Program-made: the position numbers and the translations under genes
The notes under the pieces: generated by a model
Database searches by the model: none
Told to the model about the DNA's origin: nothing
Seen by the model: the letters and a program-made list of their open reading frames with translations, nothing else
Part shown: positions 37,680 to 43,506 of the stretch, in pieces
How positions within the stretch are numbered: position 1 is the stretch's first letter
Layout of the letters: the number at the start of each line of letters is the position of its first letter
From: Pseudomonas parafulva
GTDB lineage: Bacteria > Pseudomonadota > Gammaproteobacteria > Pseudomonadales > Pseudomonadaceae
Length of the DNA stretch: 64,000 bases
Reading direction: 5' to 3'
NCBI RefSeq assembly: GCF_000800255.1
Contig: NZ_CP009747.1
Span: 4,650,001-4,714,000, forward strand

Positions 37680-38597
37680 ATGCGCATGAACCGCACCTCC
37701 CTGATCTCCGCTTCCAAGGCTCGAACTGCCCTGCTGCTCGCCGCCGGCTTCAGCACCGTGCTGCTGACCGGCTGCGCCGGCTCGCCGGTGTCCAAGGTGG
37801 GCGCCAGCACCAAGGTGGAGTACTACCCCAACTGCTACGAGCCGGTGCAGCACCTGCGCTCCACCGACGGTGACATGACCCGTTCGGTCGCCACCGGCGC
37901 GCTGCTGGGGGCTGTCGGCGGTGCCCTGACCGGTGCCATGGTCGATGGCGACAAGCGTGGCCGTAACGCTGCCATCGGCGCGGCCGGCGGTGCCCTGGTG
38001 GGCGGCGCGGCGGGGTACTACACCGAGCGTCAGAAGCAGATCAGCGACGACAAGCAGCGCATCGCCTCCTACGCCGCCGACATCGACAAGAGCGCCGCCG
38101 ACCTGGACCGCACCACCCAGTACGCCAAGGCCTCGCAGTCGTGCTATCAGCGCGAGTTCGCCAGCCTGATCCAGAACCGCAAGGCCAACCGCATCAACGA
38201 CACCGAAGGCCGCAAGCGCCTGGCCGAGATCGTCTCGGGCCTGCAGGAATCGAACAACCTGCTGACCGCCGTGAACGGTCGTCTGGGTGAGAACCTGAAC
38301 AACTACACCCAGGCCTACGAGCAAGACCTCAAGCAAGTGGGCGTGCAGCGCTCGCAAGTGGTCGCTGCGGTCGAGCCGCCGAAGGCCACCGGCAAAGCGG
38401 CTGGCAAGAAAGCCTCGTCCAAGGCCAGCAGCACCGTGCCGAGCGAAGCCGTAGCCACCGAGAAGACCCTGCAGAACGCCAGCAGCAAGAAGGCCCAGGC
38501 CCAGCAAGTAGCCAAGGCTGGTACCGATCAGGTCAACAGCATGTGCCGCAACCCGGACATGGGCGACTGGGCACCGGTGCCTTGCCCGAACGTTTGA
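37680..38597 (+). CDS. tagQ: TagQ, outer-membrane lipoprotein of the T6SS signalling pathway
   Basis: Lipoprotein that recruits TagR to the outer membrane and is needed for PpkA activation in the H1 system. The 305-aa precursor has a lipoprotein signal (TALLLAAGFSTVLLTGC), a glycine-zipper segment (GALLGAVGGALTGAMVDGDKRGRNAAIGAAGGALVGGAAGYY), a long helical region and a Lys/Ala/Ser-rich tail ending in a Cys-containing segment. Last gene of the T6SS signalling operon; a hairpin terminator follows 11 bases after the stop. Its leader and first 14 codons (37636-37721) recur in diverged form at 40098-40181. Confidence 0.9.
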   Translation: MRMNRTSLISASKARTALLLAAGFSTVLLTGCAGSPVSKVGASTKVEYYPNCYEPVQHLRSTDGDMTRSVATGALLGAVGGALTGAMVDGDKRGRNAAIGAAGGALVGGAAGYYTERQKQISDDKQRIASYAADIDKSAADLDRTTQYAKASQSCYQREFASLIQNRKANRINDTEGRKRLAEIVSGLQESNNLLTAVNGRLGENLNNYTQAYEQDLKQVGVQRSQVVAAVEPPKATGKAAGKKASSKASSTVPSEAVATEKTLQNASSKKAQAQQVAKAGTDQVNSMCRNPDMGDWAPVPCPNV

Positions 38598-38608
38598 TGG
38601 GATGCCAT

Positions 38609-38630
38609 GGGGCGCTGCGCGCCCCTTTTC
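38609..38630 (+). terminator. Rho-independent terminator after tagQ
   Basis: GGGGCGC / GCGCCCC stem followed by TTTT, 11 bases past the tagQ stop. It separates the T6SS operon from the effector-immunity block, although read-through is possible. Confidence 0.6.
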
Positions 38631-38723
38631 GCGACGCCGGTCCGCCCCGTGCGACCGGTGGCGCGTCGGGTGCAGCGCCGAGGTTTCAGGCGTTGCGCTG
38701 CGTGTTGAACGGGGACGCATTCA

Positions 38724-39626
38724 ATGACGGATCTTCTGGTCAATCAACTGGCCAACTCTTCGCAATTCATGGCGCGGCAGCGTCTTCAGTCACGTATCAA
38801 TCTGCCGCAAATGTTCGCTGCTATCGATGCGGATCCGCGCATCGTGGGGGCTGGGGTGGTTTACGTAGATGCCGATTACAACGTCATCACCCTGCGTGAA
38901 TTCCAGCCGATTTGCAGCATCAAGCCCAAGCGCGTGATTCTTCGTGAGATCAACAAGTACCAGACACCTGCACAGTACACAGAGCAGCTACAGAACAATC
39001 CGCGAGAAACACGCGTGGTGAAGGAGGCGGTCAACACGACGCTGTCTTGCGCAGGTGCAATCATCGGCTGGTGGGTGGTTTTCAGTGGCACCATTGCGGC
39101 GCCCTTCACAGCAGGCACCAGCTTGGTGCTGACGTACATCGGGGGAGCGGCAGCCACGGCGAGCACGGCCCAGTGCCTCATTGGCGGAGTACGTACGGTG
39201 CGTGAGGTCACTAATCCTGCAGCCAATGACGCAATGGACGACAGTAAGTGGTATCAGGCGACTTCCACGGTGCTCGATGCGGTCTCGCTCATGGGGGTAG
39301 GGGCTTCCGGCCTGACCACTCTCAAATACCTTCAGGTTCACAAGGCCGCGACGGGCCGCAGTTGGTTTGAATTGACCAGATCTCTCAGCCGTCAGCAGCG
39401 CAAGGCGTTGACCGATGAGTTGCTCTCGATCAAGCACCCGTCACTGACGCCCAAGCAGCTCAAGTTGCAGCAGGCCGCCGGGACCATGACCAAGCGATAT
39501 ACACCCACCCAGATCAACCACGCGACCCAGACACTGTTGCGCGACTCGCTGGGCGCATCGTTCGGCCTGGCGGGAAGTTCGACGGTACAGAGCATTGCCG
39601 TGGGGCTCTACGAGGAAATCGACTGA
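38724..39626 (+). CDS. Candidate membrane-acting T6SS effector downstream of tagQ
   Basis: Not recognised by name. The 300-aa protein has no signal peptide. Its soluble N-terminal part (~1-100) includes VVYVDADYNVITLREFQPICSIKPK. A glycine/alanine-rich hydrophobic pair of segments follows (~108-160; AGAIIGWWVVFSGTIAAPF and TSLVLTYIGGAAATAS), then a further hydrophobic patch (~185-200) and a basic C-terminal region with YTPTQINHATQTLL. The hydrophobic core, the stop overlapping a multi-pass membrane protein gene (TGATG), and the position behind the T6SS operon suggest a pore-forming or depolarising effector with its immunity gene. GC content is lower than in the T6SS genes, hinting at transfer. 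The last ~55 codons recur in a chimeric frame at 40140. A non-effector envelope protein cannot be excluded. Confidence 0.55.
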   Translation: MTDLLVNQLANSSQFMARQRLQSRINLPQMFAAIDADPRIVGAGVVYVDADYNVITLREFQPICSIKPKRVILREINKYQTPAQYTEQLQNNPRETRVVKEAVNTTLSCAGAIIGWWVVFSGTIAAPFTAGTSLVLTYIGGAAATASTAQCLIGGVRTVREVTNPAANDAMDDSKWYQATSTVLDAVSLMGVGASGLTTLKYLQVHKAATGRSWFELTRSLSRQQRKALTDELLSIKHPSLTPKQLKLQQAAGTMTKRYTPTQINHATQTLLRDSLGASFGLAGSSTVQSIAVGLYEEID

Positions 39627-40057
39627 TGATGAACTTCAGCGCTTTCCAAGCCTTCATGCGGCAGTACTTTCCCATCTTCCTGACGGGGCTGTTCGTTTCG
39701 ATCCTATCGATGGTCTTGGCGGTTGCGCTGTGGGTCGATAATCATTGGCGCGACCACCCGGATAATTCCCTCTACACCCTGCTGACGTGTGGTGTGCTAT
39801 CACTGCTGCTGTGTGTAGGTCACTTCGCGATGATTCGCGGCTTGGGCTGGGCGATATGGGTCGTGCTGTTATCGCTGGCAATCACTTGGCTGATGGCCTT
39901 GAGCCTCGTAGGCACGGGGTTGAGCACAATTCTCTTGATCATTGTGACGGCGATGCCGTTGCTGGCGGTTCTGGTGTTGAACAGCTCGCGCCATCGCGAA
40001 ATGCGCCGAGGCCTGGCGCATCTCCGCGAACAGCGGCGCGCCGCGCGCAAAACTTGA
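39626..40057 (+). CDS. Candidate immunity protein 1, multi-pass membrane protein
   Basis: 143-aa inner-membrane protein with about four predicted helices (~13-35, 48-65, 72-93, 98-118) and a basic cytoplasmic tail REMRRGLAHLREQRRAARKT. Its ATG overlaps the effector stop, the usual coupling of effector and immunity. It is paralogous to the proteins at 40370 and 40825 (shared FMRQYFPIF / FMRRYFPMF start, and near-identical tail with the third). Polytopic membrane immunity proteins are the rule against pore-forming toxins. The 40 bases after its stop resemble a degenerate copy of the end of the histidine kinase gene at 41285. Confidence 0.55.
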   Translation: MMNFSAFQAFMRQYFPIFLTGLFVSILSMVLAVALWVDNHWRDHPDNSLYTLLTCGVLSLLLCVGHFAMIRGLGWAIWVVLLSLAITWLMALSLVGTGLSTILLIIVTAMPLLAVLVLNSSRHREMRRGLAHLREQRRAARKT

Positions 40058-40139
40058 ATCAACGCACCGCAGTTATCATCGGTCCGCCGCTCCCGCGCAT
40101 GACGCAGAGCGGTTTTGTGCAACTCGAGAGAACCCGGCC

Positions 40140-40373
40140 ATGCGTATGGACCGCGCCACCCTCATATCCGCCTCCAAAGCTACCAAGCAAATCAAGTTGA
40201 AGCAGAGCACGGGCGCACTCACCAAGCGATACACGCCCACCGAAATCAAGCACGCCACCCAGACGCTGATCAAGGATTTGATCGGTGCATCCCTAGGCTT
40301 CGTCGGCAGCAGCACTGTCCAAGGCCAAGCTCAAAGTATCGCGCTGGGCCTTTACGAGGAGTTCGGCGAATGA
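40140..40373 (+). pseudogene. Chimeric 77-aa frame: tagQ start fused to effector C-terminus
   Basis: The first 14 codons (MRMDRATLISASKA) and the ~40 bases upstream are a diverged copy of the tagQ leader and start (MRMNRTSLISASKA). The remainder (KQIKLKQ...LTKRYTPTEIKHATQTLIKDLIGASLG...IALGLYEE) is a diverged copy of the last ~55 codons of the effector at 38724. It lacks the effector's hydrophobic region and the tagQ lipobox, so it is a duplication remnant. The frame is intact and its stop overlaps the next immunity ATG by 4 bases (ATGA). It may therefore survive as a translational coupler for that gene or as a small protein. Confidence 0.6.
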
Positions 40374-40828
40374 GCCGTGATCCTGAGCTGCAAAGATTTC
40401 TCGATCGGTATCTGCTGATATTTCTAGCCGCCTACTTTCTGTCCCTCTTTGCTATGGCGGGCACCTTTTCACTGGTATGGAGTTCGTACTGCCGCGAATG
40501 CACTCGGGAGATCGCCTACCCTGCGAGTCTCGCCGTTTTGATCCTGGCACTTTCCACGGCGCATGCTGCGGTAGTTCGAGGCTTCTACTGGGGGGCATGG
40601 TGGGTCGCTGGGCTGTGTATCGGATCAATTGCATTTCTGATTCCGACCTATGCCTACGGACCTCACAAAATGGTCTTCACAAGCATTCTGACCGCAGCGT
40701 TGCTTGGCTTGTTGGTGCTTAATAGCCGCACTTATCGGCAGATGCGGATCGTGTTGGCGGAGTATCGAGCCAAGCGTAGGCAGGAGCGTGCGGGGCGAGA
40801 TTCAAAAGGGCGTACCCCGAAACCATGA
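40370..40828 (+). CDS. Candidate immunity protein 2, multi-pass membrane protein
   Basis: 152-aa protein (MSRDPELQRFLDRYLLIFLAAYF) with four predicted membrane helices and a basic C-terminal tail (RQMRIVLAEYRAKRRQERAG). The most diverged of the three paralogues; it keeps the same helix layout, the RGFYWGAW motif (cf. RGLGWAIW, RGRYWGAW) and the LLVLNSR / LVFNTRRYREM junction before the tail. Its ATG overlaps the chimeric remnant upstream and its stop overlaps the next gene by 4 bases. Probably an immunity gene kept after its own effector was largely deleted. Confidence 0.5.
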   Translation: MSRDPELQRFLDRYLLIFLAAYFLSLFAMAGTFSLVWSSYCRECTREIAYPASLAVLILALSTAHAAVVRGFYWGAWWVAGLCIGSIAFLIPTYAYGPHKMVFTSILTAALLGLLVLNSRTYRQMRIVLAEYRAKRRQERAGRDSKGRTPKP

Positions 40829-41283
40829 GCACTAAGTCACACAACGAAAATCCATCGCCCGACTCTGAACGGTCTTCGTTCATGCGCCGTTATTTTCCGA
40901 TGTTCATTCTGGGCTTTCTATTGTCCTGCGTGAGCTTGAGTGGCGTAGTGTCGCTGACATTCGCCACCTACCTTCGCGATTTTGAGGGAGATGGGACGTT
41001 CTCCTTCGCTGTGACGTTGGGCATTGCTCTGATTGTTGCAGGATCACACATCGCTATCGTTCGAGGCCGCTATTGGGGTGCATGGGTCATGTTGGCGGTA
41101 TTGGCCGCAGGTCTGGTCGCGGTGGCTCCCTGCTATGCATACACCTCGTTCAGAGGCTCCTTGATAGCGATCGTGCTGCTTATTTTGGTTGCCTTGCTGG
41201 TATTCAACACTCGCCGCTACCGCGAAATGCGCCGAGGCCTGGCGCACTACCGTGAACAGCGCCGCGCCGCACGCAAACCCTGA
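40825..41283 (+). CDS. Candidate immunity protein 3, multi-pass membrane protein
   Basis: 152-aa paralogue (MSTKSHNENPSPDSERSSFMRRYFPMFILGF) with four predicted helices and the tail YREMRRGLAHYREQRRAARKP. A 26-base block in the tail codons is identical to the first paralogue, a sign of recent duplication or gene conversion. ATG overlaps the preceding stop (ATGA). Ends one base before the convergent histidine kinase stop. Confidence 0.5.
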   Translation: MSTKSHNENPSPDSERSSFMRRYFPMFILGFLLSCVSLSGVVSLTFATYLRDFEGDGTFSFAVTLGIALIVAGSHIAIVRGRYWGAWVMLAVLAAGLVAVAPCYAYTSFRGSLIAIVLLILVALLVFNTRRYREMRRGLAHYREQRRAARKP

Positions 41284-41284
41284 A

Positions 41285-42652
41285 TCACCGAGCCACCGTC
41301 ACCGTCACCACCAGTCCGCCGCCCTCCCGATTTTCCAGATGCAACGCGCCGCCATGGCTGGCGGCGATGCGCTGGGCGATGCTCAGGCCCAGGCCGTAGC
41401 CGCCGGAGCGGTGGTTGCGCGAGGTCTCGCCACGGACGAAGGGGTCGGTGACGGTCGCTAGCAATGCCGGGTCGATACCGGGGCCGCGGTCTTCGACGTG
41501 GAGGCGGATGTGTGTCGAGTCAGCGTCCAGTCGCAGCGTCACCTGGCGCCCATAGCGCAGCGCATTGACCAGCAGGTTCTGCAGGCAGCGCTGCATCAGC
41601 AACGCATCGACGCGCACCTTGCCGACACTGCCCTGCACCGGCAGTGGTTCCTCGGCGCTGGCCAAATCGGCGCACACCCGCGCCACCAGCCGGTCCAGAT
41701 CGACCTCTTGCAGGTTCTGCTGCTCTCCGGCATGCAGGTAATCGAGGACCTGGCCGATCATCGCGTCCATCTGCGCGATGTTCTGCTGCAGCCGTACCTT
41801 GTGCTCTCCGTCCTCGAGTCGTTCCAGGCGCAGCCGCATGCGCGTGAGCGGGGTGCGCAAGTCGTGGGACACGGCGGCGAGGAAGTAGGCCTTGTCGTTG
41901 ACCATGGCGATCAGTCGCTGCTGCATGGCATTGAACGCCTGGGCGGCCTGGCGCACTTCCTCCGGGCCCTCCAGCGGCAACGGCGGCTGTTCGAGGTTGC
42001 GGCCCAGGCCCAGCGCGGCGTCGGCCAGGCGCCGCAGCGGGCGCAGGCACAGGCGCACCGCCACCAGGCACACCAGCAGCACGGCCAGAATGCGCAGGGC
42101 ATAGACCCGCAGCAGGTAGTCGCTGATCAGCACCCAGGCCGACTCACCGCTCCAGCCCTGCAACTCTTCGCCATCGACCAGCAACCAGTGGCCGTCCTCC
42201 AGCGGTACGGCGAACTGCAAGTGCGCCTGGGCGATGCGCAGGCCGAACAGGCTGCGCCACAGCACCGGTCGGCCCAGTTCGTCGGTGAGCTGCAGCTTGA
42301 GCACGCGCGCCTTGAGCGCGTGACCGAGTTCGTAGCTCAGGGCCTGATTGAGCAGCAGTTCGATGCGGTGGCGGCTGTGCGGGTCGTCGGCCTGTGGCGA
42401 GGGCAGCGATTCGGCGCAGCGTAGGTGATAGCGGGCAGGGATACGGGGTGGGGTGGTGTGGCAATTGGCCTGGGCGATCAACGGCGCGCTGCGCGCCGCG
42501 ATCAGCCGCACCGGTGCTTCGAATACCTGGGCGAAGCGCACGTCGAACCAGATGCTGCTGGACACCAACTGCACCAGCAGCGTGCCGCTGATCATGATCA
42601 GCAGCAGTTGGCCGAACAGGGTGCGGGGCCACAACCGGCGCAGCAGGCGCAC
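41285..42652 (-). CDS. Sensor histidine kinase
   Basis: Inner-membrane sensor of a two-component system. The GTG at 42652 directly follows the response-regulator stop (TAAGGTG) and gives 455 aa; the frame extends upstream only as a shadow of that gene. Helix 1 (LFGQLLLIMISGTLLVQLV, ~10-30), a periplasmic sensor of ~125 residues, helix 2 (YALRILAVLLVCLVAVRLCL), HAMP (RPLRRLADAALGLGRNL), a dimerisation box with the phospho-acceptor His (AAVSHDLRTPLTRMRLRLERL) and HATPase motifs (NLLVNALRYG, DRGPGIDPALL, SGGYGLGLSIAQRIA). With the upstream regulator and divergent TonB receptor it resembles PfeRS/PirRS-type siderophore sensing; the ligand is unknown. Confidence 0.92.
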   Translation of the reverse strand: MRLLRRLWPRTLFGQLLLIMISGTLLVQLVSSSIWFDVRFAQVFEAPVRLIAARSAPLIAQANCHTTPPRIPARYHLRCAESLPSPQADDPHSRHRIELLLNQALSYELGHALKARVLKLQLTDELGRPVLWRSLFGLRIAQAHLQFAVPLEDGHWLLVDGEELQGWSGESAWVLISDYLLRVYALRILAVLLVCLVAVRLCLRPLRRLADAALGLGRNLEQPPLPLEGPEEVRQAAQAFNAMQQRLIAMVNDKAYFLAAVSHDLRTPLTRMRLRLERLEDGEHKVRLQQNIAQMDAMIGQVLDYLHAGEQQNLQEVDLDRLVARVCADLASAEEPLPVQGSVGKVRVDALLMQRCLQNLLVNALRYGRQVTLRLDADSTHIRLHVEDRGPGIDPALLATVTDPFVRGETSRNHRSGGYGLGLSIAQRIAASHGGALHLENREGGGLVVTVTVAR

Positions 42653-42653
42653 C

Positions 42654-43370
42654 TTAGACGCCCGGCCTCTGGGCGATGCTGAGCAGGTAGCCTTCGTTGC
42701 GGATGGTGAGGATCTGCGCGCTGCCCTCGGCACCACGGCGCAGTTGCTGGCGCAGGCGGCTGATGCACATGTCCACCGAGCGGTCGTCGGGCAGGTGGTC
42801 GCGGCCGAAGGCGCTGCGGGTCAGGTGGTCGCGCGACACCACACGGTCGTTGGCGTCCAGCAGTTCGCGCAGCACGCGGTAGTCGGAGCGGGGCAGGTTC
42901 AGGGTCTGGCCGTCGGGGAGGGTAAGCAGGCGCTTGATGTGGTCGAGGCTGAAGCCGGCGAAGCGCTGCAGGGACTGGGCCTGTTCTTCGGCAGGGGCGT
43001 CCAGGCGCTGGGGGCGGCGTAGCACCGCCTTGATCCGTGCCACCAGCTCGCGCGGCTCGAAGGGCTTGGCCAGGTAGTCGTCGGCGCCCACTTCCAGGCC
43101 GATGATGCGGTCCAGGGTGCTGCCCTTGGCCGAGAGCATGATCACCGCCAGGCCCGGTTGGGTGTGCAGGTAACGGCACAGGCTCAGGCCGTCTTCGCCG
43201 GGCAGCATCAGGTCGAGCACCACCAGCTCGACCTTGTGTTGCGCCAGTTGCTCGCGCATGCGCTCGCCGTCGGCGGCAGCCAGCACGTGGTAGCCGGCAT
43301 CTGCCAGGTAATCGCAGAGAAGTTCGCGGATCTCGTCGTCGTCGTCGACGACCAGCAGGGTCGTGCTCAT
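42654..43370 (-). CDS. OmpR/PhoB-family response regulator
   Basis: DNA-binding partner of the adjacent kinase. The 238-aa product has a receiver domain (VVDDDDEIRELLCDYL, phospho-acceptor D53 in VLDLMLPGEDG, MLSAKGS, DDYLAKPFEPRELVARI) and a C-terminal winged helix (LTLPDGQTLNLPRSDYRVLRELLDANDRVVSRDHLT...DRSVDMCISRLRQQL). Co-transcribed with the kinase and divergent from the TonB receptor at 43507, its likely target. Confidence 0.93.
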   Translation of the reverse strand: MSTTLLVVDDDDEIRELLCDYLADAGYHVLAAADGERMREQLAQHKVELVVLDLMLPGEDGLSLCRYLHTQPGLAVIMLSAKGSTLDRIIGLEVGADDYLAKPFEPRELVARIKAVLRRPQRLDAPAEEQAQSLQRFAGFSLDHIKRLLTLPDGQTLNLPRSDYRVLRELLDANDRVVSRDHLTRSAFGRDHLPDDRSVDMCISRLRQQLRRGAEGSAQILTIRNEGYLLSIAQRPGV

Positions 43371-43406
43371 TGCGGGGGCACCTGTGTGGCGCGCGCTGGC
43401 GCGCCG

Positions 43407-43420
43407 TTACGTTCCATTAC
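43407..43420. promoter_or_regulatory. Possible response-regulator direct repeat
   Basis: Two TTAC half-sites spaced one helical turn apart (43407-43410 and 43417-43420; GTTACGTTCCATTAC) in the 136-base gap between the regulator and TonB receptor genes. This geometry is common for OmpR-family dimers. Support is weak: one pair only. Confidence 0.25.
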
Positions 43421-43506
43421 ATCCCCGTACATGTCGGGCATGGAGCCCGGAGGGCACATCCCTAGAATCGTAGCAAAAACCATCTGCGAATACGAAACCT
43501 TCCCAA

